Source: Ilex aquifolium (Eukaryota > Streptophyta > Magnoliopsida > Aquifoliales > Aquifoliaceae). Taken from it: 64,000 nt of DNA. The position numbers were made by a program, and so were the translations under genes. Below are positions 56,458 through 64,000 of the stretch, in pieces; the first letter of the stretch is position 1, and the number at the start of each line of letters is the position of its first letter. The notes below the pieces were generated by a model. It was not told the DNA's origin. It did not search any database and was given only the letters and a program-made list of their open reading frames with translations. The DNA lies in contig OX637409.1 of NCBI GenBank assembly GCA_951799425.1, forward strand, positions 15,851,460 through 15,915,459, in the 5' to 3' direction.

Positions 56458-57054
56458 TGACGAGCCCAAATCTAACTGGGCCCAGGCCCAATAAATCAAG
56501 CAAGTCCAAGTCAACTAAAAGGCAGCCTAGACCCGGTTCACCAATCCGACCCAGTCCAAGATCTAAGGAGCCCATGAAGAAAAGGGCACGTGGAGAGAGA
56601 TCATCGGGATGGATAGACAAGAATTAATTGTACTTACCTTTTGTAGCTATCCTCCCTGAAGAATTAGTACCCTCACACTCACGACACCGCCTCACCTCAC
56701 CGCCTCACCATACCTATAAATTGTAAGCCCTCTCCACATGAGAGGACACATCTTGGCATCTCCAACCAAACCTCTCTACACACATAGCTTCTCTCTCCTA
56801 GCTATTATACCTCTCCCGGAGCACACCTCTCCCGGAGCACACCTCTCTCTTACTCTATTCATCAATAAAGAGTCACCAGCCATCGTAGCCGTTTCCTAGA
56901 GTGGAGTAGGTCACCCGGACCGAACCACTATATATCTGTGTATTGACTTCATATTTACGTTACTGCCATTGATTGTTTTATTTATTGTCCATTGACTACA
57001 CATTTTTACACACTCGACTGTTAATCTTGCGCGAGACAGTTTTGTACATCACCA
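56458..57054 (+). repeat. 3' LTR of element E
   Basis: 597 bp, TGACGAGCCC...GTACATCACCA, about 88% identical to the 5' LTR by hand count, with a small internal duplication of CTCCCGGAGCACACCT (about 56811-56845). Confidence 0.94.
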
Positions 57055-57059
57055 CCTTG

Positions 57060-58245
57060 CAAACACATCTAAGCCTAGAATCATAGCGAACATGGTTTTT
57101 TAGATTCCACCATAAACCATAACAGATGATATTATCTATTGAAAATAAGTGAAGCGTAATAAGAATACATAAAGGTTCCATTAATTTTCATTCTCAGCAG
57201 TATACTCTCCTAATTACTCATGATATTTTGAGGGCTTATATGGTTGCATTTTACTGGAGGAAAAAAATTGTTTGCGTTCATCATCTCATTGGCTCATCCT
57301 CAGCGTTCTTATTCCACATTGATTTTAGTATAATTAGTCCACTTCCCATTTCAATCCATGCCTCATCGCAACGTTTTCCAATTAATCTTTTAAGTATTAA
57401 GACTAAATGAGGAAGAAGTAAACCAGACTTTCATTTACATATATACAGTTGGTCAACCCACTTAAACTATTCTCTAAAGCCCTTTCCTCTACGCTTTTGT
57501 ATTATCCTATCAACTAGGGGATGAAACATTAAGTTTTCACTAACCCATCCATCACACTGTAAGAGTATTCTTCGATTAAACTTATCAAGATTAATGTCAC
57601 CATATATTCTTTGTATTCTTAAGTGTTTTTTTTTTTTAGTCTTTTTTGAACAGCATTTTAGAGTTTCACTTATTCTTATTTTTTCGGAGTTAATTTGTTG
57701 CAAATTGAGGAAATGAAAGGAATCGAGAGTCTAGCCACACAACTATATCCTTTTTCGCTATGGTTTTGTGGGCATATGCGCTCATTTTCTAGTTGTATGT
57801 CTGCATCACAGATGAGGGAAGACTGCCTCATTGAGTAACCAAATGGTCACAGTACACTCTTTTGATCATAGGCCAACGATCGAATAATTGATGTCACAAT
57901 ACATGCAGTCATTAAAATTTTCTAATACTTGATGATTCACTTCCATTTTATAGGACAGCTAGATAGTCTGTGGAGCTTCATTACACTGCATAACTTTGTT
58001 TTTTTTTAAGAATGATCTCATGGAGTAGTGCAGATTCTTTAGACACGTAATCCATGATACTAATCAAGATGACACATTCCTAGAGACTAGAGTCAATTGA
58101 GGAAAGTGCTATGGCATTGTGCGTTGTTTATGCTAACTTTAATCTTTATTTTTTGAAGGGTTATTTGGGATGACTTTATCATTTTTTTTTTTATAAAAAT
58201 TTTGATTTAACATTTCTTTGCTTTTTCGGAATTCTAGACAATTGA
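57060..58245. other. AT-rich DNA right of element E
   Basis: This is the continuation of the target locus of element E (joins 46874). A minus-strand lysine-rich reading (57467-57703, 78 codons) has no recognisable domain and crosses an A-run, so it is not called as a gene. Nothing else was recognised. Confidence 0.5.
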
Positions 58246-58491
58246 TTTAGGAGTGTGTTTGGGATGACTTATGAAATCCAAAAAGTACTTTTTTAATAAA
58301 TGTTTATCAAAAGTGTTTATAACAAAAACACTTTTATTAAATAAGTATTGTTTGGATATTCAAAATTTAAAATACTTAAATTAATGTATTTTATAAAAAG
58401 CACGTTTGGATGTGAAAACACTTATTTGTATCACAATTGTTAATAACATTGAATGCACATATACAAACATATACTATACATATAATGATAC

Positions 58492-58495
<4 letters not shown>

Positions 58496-58569
<74 letters not shown>
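58496..58569. repeat. TA dinucleotide microsatellite
   Basis: An almost pure (TA)n run of about 37 units; likely polymorphic and able to extrude cruciforms. Confidence 0.95.
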
Positions 58570-58571
<2 letters not shown>

Positions 58572-59003
58572 TACACAAAAATATCATATTAATAAAAATA
58601 TCATACGAAAAAAACCTAAGCAATGACACCTTTCAACATATCGCAACATCAAATAGGGGTATTGACTAATCTATAATAATTTGTATTAACTATAAAACAA
58701 CAAAAATAGTACAGAGTATGGAGTCATAATTTCTAAAATATTTCCTGAAAAGGAATACAACAATTCATTGCAGGGTACACAATCCTTCAAAATGCCCAGG
58801 AAGCACCTTCATTACTATCATGGCAGCAGCCTCATTTCTAGAACTCAAGTCCTTGTAGCTCTCCCAACACAACAGCTTAAACAAAACCACAAAGCTCCAG
58901 CTAAAAACAGCAACTGCTACAGACCAGCAAACCAAAAAATTCAGTCCTTATCATCAAAAACAATTACCTTCTTCTTTCTTACCACATGCAATCTCCTCTG
59001 ATC

Positions 59004-59189
59004 TTATATCAGCATCCATTTCACTGAAATAGGCATAGCAGCAGAAACAGTAAAATCAGAAGAATAATCATTCTGCACAGCTACATTTGCCAGTCTCTCA
59101 GCCGCAGAATTGGCTTCTCTGTACACATGCCTGATCTGAAAGACCATTCTACCAAGCCTCTCCCTGATCTGTGTCAAAAAGGGCCACAG
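59004..59189 (-). pseudogene. C-terminal fragment of an RVT_3-type RNase H (LINE or host gene)
   Basis: On the minus strand a 61-residue open stretch ends at a TAA (59004-59006). It contains IRHVYREANSAAERLANVAV, the C-terminal signature of plant RNase H-like (RVT_3, PF13456) domains found in non-LTR elements and related host genes. The N-terminal catalytic part is absent: only about the last third of the domain is seen. It lies within the TIR element at 58253-60274 and may be captured sequence. Confidence 0.6.
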
Positions 59190-60603
59190 AAAAAATGAAT
59201 CCTGGTTTGTTTCTTTGTTATATTCGGCTTTGAGTAGAAAAAATGATTAGAGGTTTCACACTCTTCCATCCTCAGCTCATATGAATAATTGGAATGTGCA
59301 GAGTTTTGGGGTTAATCTTATGGCACCAACGGTTCTTATAGAGTTCATTGCACAGGGCAATTTTAGGTGCCTCCATAAATCAAACATCTGGTGGGCAATG
59401 GACAATATCAAAGATCTAAATCATAAAGATCACAGATCTAATATGTAATGAATAAAAATATTTTTTCCCAAAATCATTCAATGATCTCCACAAATTTCAT
59501 CATAAATGTTAACCTAAAAACCTCAAACAAAATTATAGAAACACACAAGAAATCACTTAAAATGAAGAGGTTGTACCTCTATTACAGTGGATCTCGATCA
59601 ACAATAAGACAAAGATCGGTGACAGGGGGAGCTACTTTTGGCGTCGTCGGTGATCGGCGAGGTAATTGAAGGCGAAGTGGTCGTTGTCGGTGTTGTTCGT
59701 GGATGAGAGCATCTGAATCGGAAGAGGCAGCACGGGTGTGAGCGTGAAGTCTCCCTACCTTGAGATGGAAGAACACCGATGAGAGCTGGGAGACTTCTTC
59801 GACAGAGATGATCGGGCGCGGGTGGAAGTGTTTTTGTGGAAGTAAAAGCCATTTTTTTTAACTTTTACTTATTAACTTAATTAAGTGATAAAATTACTTT
59901 TAACTTATTTAAAGTGTTTTATATAAGTAAATCCAAACACCACTTTATTTTTGTTAAAGTGCTAATGATAAGTAAAAGTTACAAAAACACTTTTATTTAA
60001 GCTCTGTCTAACACACTCTTAATAACAATGTATCCATTAACTATTAGTTTAATCTATACTTTGATTTTGGGTGGTTTTCTTGGAACATTATATTCAATTG
60101 AGGAAGTCGGTCACATCTTTAATATTCAACATTTAATACACAAATGGTTCACGTGCAACGTAAGTGGACACTTACTAGTTAAAATAAGTTATGCCAAACA
60201 ATACTTTTTTTAAAAGTGTTTATGAGAAGACATAAGTACGAGAAGCACTTTTGAAAAATCATTGTAAACACACCTTTAGGATGACCTATTTTTCCTATTA
60301 AATTTTGAGAGTTAATATTAGTCGTCGGATTAACTTTAAAGTAAAGTTTAAAAAGATCTCAACCTTAAAAAATAAAAGTATTTTTTATGTCTTTTATTTT
60401 ATTATATAGATTTTAATTTGATTATTTATTTTATTTATCAGATGATTTAGTCTAATACGACCTATTTCTTGATCATATCTATTTCAGAATGATAGGCAAA
60501 ACTTGTGATGCAGTAATTTTAGAGTATGACACCCTTTTTCAAAGAACGTAACCCGTACTCTGTTCCACAAACTTAACGTTCTAAACAAATTTCCTCTAGA
60601 TCC

Positions 60604-61590
60604 TATCTATATAATAAAGTAGAACGATTTTGAATTCAAGAGACAAAGAGCGGCTCAGATCGTTTTGAGATCAAAATAGGCATCATCCAACGGCCGACGA
60701 TATTTCAAACTGTCTCAAGCTATTGACGTCTCAGATCGTTTCGATCCGACATACCATATTAGTTCTTGAAAAAAATTTGCCGCTCAAAACTTTTACTTTC
60801 CAAAACTAACATCCCTAAATTTAATTCTCCAACCCAATCAAATCCGACAATTACGCGATGTCTCATTCCTCAACTCTGTCTCTCTCTCTCTCTCCCTAAA
60901 ATACAAATTACAACTCTTATCATTATTTCTCTGATTTTATTTCCTATATTAAGGGATCACTTTCTATACTGAGACATTGACTGTCTCTCACACTCTCATA
61001 TTTCATGATTCTCTTTCCAAACTGAGACACATGTCTCCCCAAAATTCTATCATAATGCAGCTGCTCTCCATCTTTACTGTACATATATCTATATAATAAA
61101 GTAGAACGATTTTGAATTCAAGAGATAAAGAGCGGTTCAAATCGTTTTGAGATCAAAAAAGGCATCATCCAACGCCCGATGATATTTCAAACTGTCTCAA
61201 GCTATTGACGTCTCAGATCGTTTCGATCCGACGTACTATATTAGCTCTTGAAAAATTTTGTTGCTCAAAACTTTTAGTTTCTAAAACTAACATAAACTTT
61301 TAGTTTCTAAAACTAACATCCCTAAATTTAATTCCCCAACCCAATCAAATCCGGCAATTAAGTGATATCTCATTCATCAACTCTGTCTCTCTCTCCATAA
61401 AATACAAATTACAACTCTTATCATTATTTCCCTGATTTTATTTTTTATGTTAAGAGATCACTTTCTATATTGAGACATTGACTGTCTCTCACATTCTCAT
61501 CTTTCATGATTCTCTTTCCAAACTGAGACACATGTCTCCCCAAAATTCTATCCTAATATAACTGTTTTCCATCTTTACTGTTCATATCAC
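60604..61590. repeat. 482-bp direct tandem repeat, 2 copies
   Basis: The copies start at 60604 and 61086 (TATCTATATAATAAAGTAGA) and match closely over about 480 bp, including GAACGATTTTGAATTCAAGA and TTTCGATCCGAC. Copy 2 has an extra 26-bp internal duplication (ACTTTTAGTTTCTAAAACTA twice, near 61268-61318) and a shorter CT run. Each copy begins with a Helitron-like 5' end. Confidence 0.92.
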
Positions 61591-61662
61591 ACACACATAT
61601 TTATTGTACATATATATAGTACAAAGATCGAAGACATACTATATCTACATGTTATATATAAA

Positions 61663-62937
61663 GAAAGTTTCATCTAAACACCATGTAGTTGAGTCTAAAT
61701 TCAATGACAACCCCTATAACGATAACTTTTGTCTCTATCAGTAGATAAAATAATGATTTAACTAAATATTTTGTGAAAATACTAAAATTACCCTTTATTA
61801 TGTAAATAGACTAAAATGTCATCAATTCTTTCCCCATTATATATGCGTTAGCTAGCCAACAAACGTAATTTCAATCATTATATTATCCCAATGAATTTTT
61901 TATTTTAAAACGTTGTATTATAACTTTGTTATAATATTAGTCATTATATTATAACTCATTTGGTTACATAATCAAGTTTTTATAATTTTTATATTTTTTT
62001 ATCATAATAATTTTTATAGTTAAAAATGATTTTTCTATAATAAAAATTACAATTGATAAAGTCAATGTCAAAATCTCATCCATTTCTAATTCATCTGCTA
62101 TCATATGTCCTCCACAACGTCGCTCGATCGCTCCTCACACATCATACTTCATATATAAAATTTAATATTAATTGAATAAATTTGATCTTAATTTTGATAA
62201 ATTTAAATATTAATTTAGTTTTAATTTTATAAAATTAAATATTAATTTGATTGAATTTAATGTTAATTGAATAAATTTGAATGTTGTTTTAATAAAATTG
62301 AATGTTCATTTGGTGTTAAATTAAAGAAATGACATTAATTTGATAAGGTTAAATTTTAAATTAATGGAATTTAATATTCTATTTAATAAATTAAATAGTT
62401 TAATTTAATAAAATTGAATTTCAGTTTGATGTTGATTTGATAAAAATAAATAATAACTTAATATTGAATTAAAGAAATAATATTAATTTGATGAAATGAA
62501 ATATTAAATTAATATAACTAAATACTAATTTGATAAAATTAAATCAATTTTGTGTTGATTTGATGAAATGAAATGTTAATTTAGTTTAAATTAAATAAAG
62601 AAAATTAATTTGATAAAATTGAATATTAAATTGATCAAAATAAAAGCTAATATAATAGAACTAAAAAGGAGTGCATTGAAATTTCAAAATCAAGAGAGAG
62701 TGTTGTTAAAGTTAGGTCTATTTACAGGGGGTGTTGTTAAAGTTAAGTTTATTTATAAGGGGTGTGGATAAAATTTACCCTATAAAATATTCCGGGATAT
62801 TTCTATAAATCAACCATCGCAATTAACGGTGTAACCTGACAATTACTAACAGGGAGTGAGAGTGAAATTTTAAAATCGGAAGGATGTGTCATTGAATTTA
62901 GACCTAACTATAGGAGATTTGGATGAAATTTTCCCTT
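61663..62937. mobile_element. TIR element inside the Helitron cluster
   Basis: Left AAAGTTTCATCTAAACACC and GTCTAAATTCAATGACA face, in inverted orientation, TGTCATTGAATTTAGACCTA and GATTTGGATGAAATTTTCCC at 62888-62937, forming terminal inverted repeats of about 45 bp. No transposase. The interior is very AT-rich. A further copy of the terminal phrase (GTTAGGTCTATTTACAGGGG) lies at 62711-62730, suggesting internal duplication. A clear TSD was not identified. Confidence 0.6.
62150..62640. repeat. Degenerate AT-rich repeats (ATTAATTTGATAAAATTGAA type)
   Basis: About 490 bp consist of many variants of a ~25-35-bp unit such as TTAATTTGATAAAATTAAAT. The sequence is over 80% A+T by eye. There is no coding capacity. 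Confidence 0.7.
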
Positions 62938-63322
62938 ATATCTATACAAATCTATATAATAAAACATATAGGAATTTGAATTTTATCCTCTATACATTTC
63001 TCCTCTCTCAAAACCATCACATCACTCATTTCTATCACATGCTCAACCATTTAATATTTGATTAATTTATAATTTAACATATTTTTTATTTTAGATATTA
63101 TCCATACATGATAGTATAGATCTGATAAAAAAATTTATCGAATTACATATTTTGAGAAAATTTTGTCAATATCTTTAAGAAAATAATGGGTAAAAATAAA
63201 TTTTAAATGATTTAATTAAATAAATCAAGGAAAGAAAAATTATTATTTAATATAGTGATATCGATATTTTAGGACTCGAATTTTTTGTTCTATCGTGCCT
63301 TCAGGCACGGGTTATGACTAGT

Positions 63323-63891
63323 TTACCTACAAAACAAAACAAAAAACCTTGCCGACATAAAGATTCTGGGTATCCAAAGACAATCAAGTTTTGTCAGTAT
63401 CAAGCCACTGTTTTATTTACTGTTTGCTATATTGATTCCATACAGTATACTTGATTGATAGGTCGGTTGGAAGAAAATTGAGTACAAATTAAAGTTCAAA
63501 CACAAACAAAAAATAAAGTAGGTGGCTTAGGTGTGCACCCCTCACCCTATTCGTCTTTAATATTATTTATTTTTTTGCTATTATTTTTAGTATATTTATT
63601 TATTTATTTTTATAACTAATTAAAGTGACATTAAACATTTTTAAATCTATAAATATTTATTTATAATAAAATTTTATTTTTTATGTGTAAGCATATAATA
63701 ATAAACTAAGTATATATATCTTTTCTTTCTTTTTTATTTTTTCTCTAATATCAAACAATAGAAAATTAAAATTTTCAACTTTTCATATATTGTAACAAAT
63801 CAAAAAGAGAAAGTATTCTTCTTTTCTCTGAAGATGAGAAGTCAATTTCTCATACTTTTTCATTTTTCATTTTTCAAACAGGGTATATTTG
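63323..63891. other. AT-rich DNA without recognised features
   Basis: No gene, RNA or transposon terminus was recognised; T-rich and A-rich runs dominate. Confidence 0.5.
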
Positions 63892-64000
63892 TAGGGGGAT
63901 AATCGAGCTGAATTCGAGTCTAATTCAAGCCTAATTTATACATAAACGAGCTGGCTCATTTGACTATTTACACACAAACGAGTCTAAAAAAATGTTCAAG
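63892..64000. mobile_element. Left end of a hAT-type relic, cut by the window edge
   Basis: TAGGGGGATAATCGAGCTGA followed by ATTCGAG, AACGAGCTGGCTC and AACGAGTC phrases is the usual opening of a common plant hAT MITE group (TAGGGGTGTAATCGAGC type). The other end lies outside the window. Confidence 0.45.

Larger units (their letters stand above)
46880..57054 (+). mobile_element. Element E: Tat-type Ty3/gypsy retrotransposon with antisense gene
   Basis: The LTRs are 46880-47474 and 56458-57054, with a perfect 5-bp TSD, CCTTG (46875-46879 and 57055-57059). The order is LTR, primer site, gag, protease, reverse transcriptase, RNase H, archaeal-type RNase H, integrase, opposite-strand gene, polypurine tract, LTR. 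It is the same family as element D but in opposite orientation. LTR identity is about 88% by hand count, so it is somewhat older than or similar to D, several million years at commonly used rates. All parts are in order, but there are ten or more breaks. Fossil. Confidence 0.93.
58253..60274. mobile_element. TIR element (hAT-like or unclassified) with captured RNase H-like fragment
   Basis: The left end GTGTGTTTGGGATGACTT and the reverse-complemented right end GGTGTGTTTACAATGATTTT are inverted repeats, with further matches inward (AAAAGTGTTTAT, AGTATTGTTTGG) over about 110 bp. TTTAGGA flanks both sides (58246-58252 and 60275-60281). A second candidate right end (GAGTGTGTTAGACAGAGCTT on the reverse strand, about 60019) suggests a nested copy. 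The interior has a TA microsatellite, a minus-strand RNase H-like coding fragment (59004-59189) and a GC-richer region near 59580-59850. Confidence 0.55.
60606..63321 (+). mobile_element. Composite Helitron: three 5' ends, one 3' end
   Basis: A|TCTATATAATAAA, a typical plant Helitron 5' end after an A, occurs at 60606, 61088 and 62951. Only one 3' end is present: the 6-bp-stem hairpin CGTGCC-TTCA-GGCACG (63294-63309) and, 12 nt later, CTAG at 63318-63321, followed by T. The minimal unit is 62951-63321 (371 bp). Longer readings from 60606 or 61088 would include the tandem repeat and a TIR element. No Rep/helicase coding was found, so it is non-autonomous. Confidence 0.7.

Noticed and set aside
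57467-57703. Lysine-rich 78-codon minus-strand ORF right of element E
   Set aside because: Considered as an exon or an organelle-derived fragment. No motif could be named, and an A-run inflates the lysines.

Overview
This is AT-rich nuclear DNA of a flowering plant, probably a eudicot. The evidence is one intact COPT-type copper transporter gene, Ty3/gypsy and Ty1/copia LTR retrotransposons with plant-type primer sites, plant hAT and Mutator-like fold-back elements, and a Helitron end. The species cannot be told from the sequence. Only one confident host gene is present (34270-34764, + strand). Almost everything else is transposable elements or their debris, many inserted into one another.

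Layout. 1-3861: the 3' part of an Athila-like gypsy element on the minus strand (LTR cut by the window edge, polypurine tract, decayed 3' ORF). 3862-19160: an old gypsy element (A) with a 1.96 kb 5' LTR, primer site and gag. It is interrupted by a 2.2 kb solo LTR, abutted by a partial reverse-strand copia element (G, 10170-13780), and followed by LTR-like debris that itself holds a solo LTR with a perfect 5-bp target duplication (15060-17957). A short piece of A's 3' LTR closes it. 19161-32385: the RNase H end and 3' LTR of a second copia element (F). That LTR was split by one hAT-type element (20039-21906) and then by a second one (22136-32322), which was in turn split by a 9.8 kb gypsy element of Tat type (D, minus strand, 22331-32161, TSD CAGTC).

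32386-46879: a gene-bearing interval. It holds two fold-back MITEs and a cluster of GTAC copper-response cores upstream of COPT, then a hAT transposon with a decayed DUF659-type transposase (35622-41046), a small hAT relic (41185-41974), a GGT-rich low-complexity tract and unexplained AT-rich DNA. 46880-57054: a second Tat-type gypsy element (E, plus strand, TSD CCTTG), the same family as D in opposite orientation, so D and E bracket the copper-transporter interval as large inverted repeats. 57055-64000: a TIR element carrying an RNase H-like fragment, a 482-bp tandem repeat, a TIR element and a Helitron 3' end, and the start of another hAT relic at the edge.

The most interesting structure is in D and E. 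Both carry, behind pol and on the opposite strand, an apparently intron-containing gene with a gypsy-type 'Transposase_28-like' domain followed by a long coiled coil and an acidic tail. It converges on pol across a gap of about 200-250 bp. All LTR elements here look decayed and are treated as fossils. LTR identities and ages are hand estimates.
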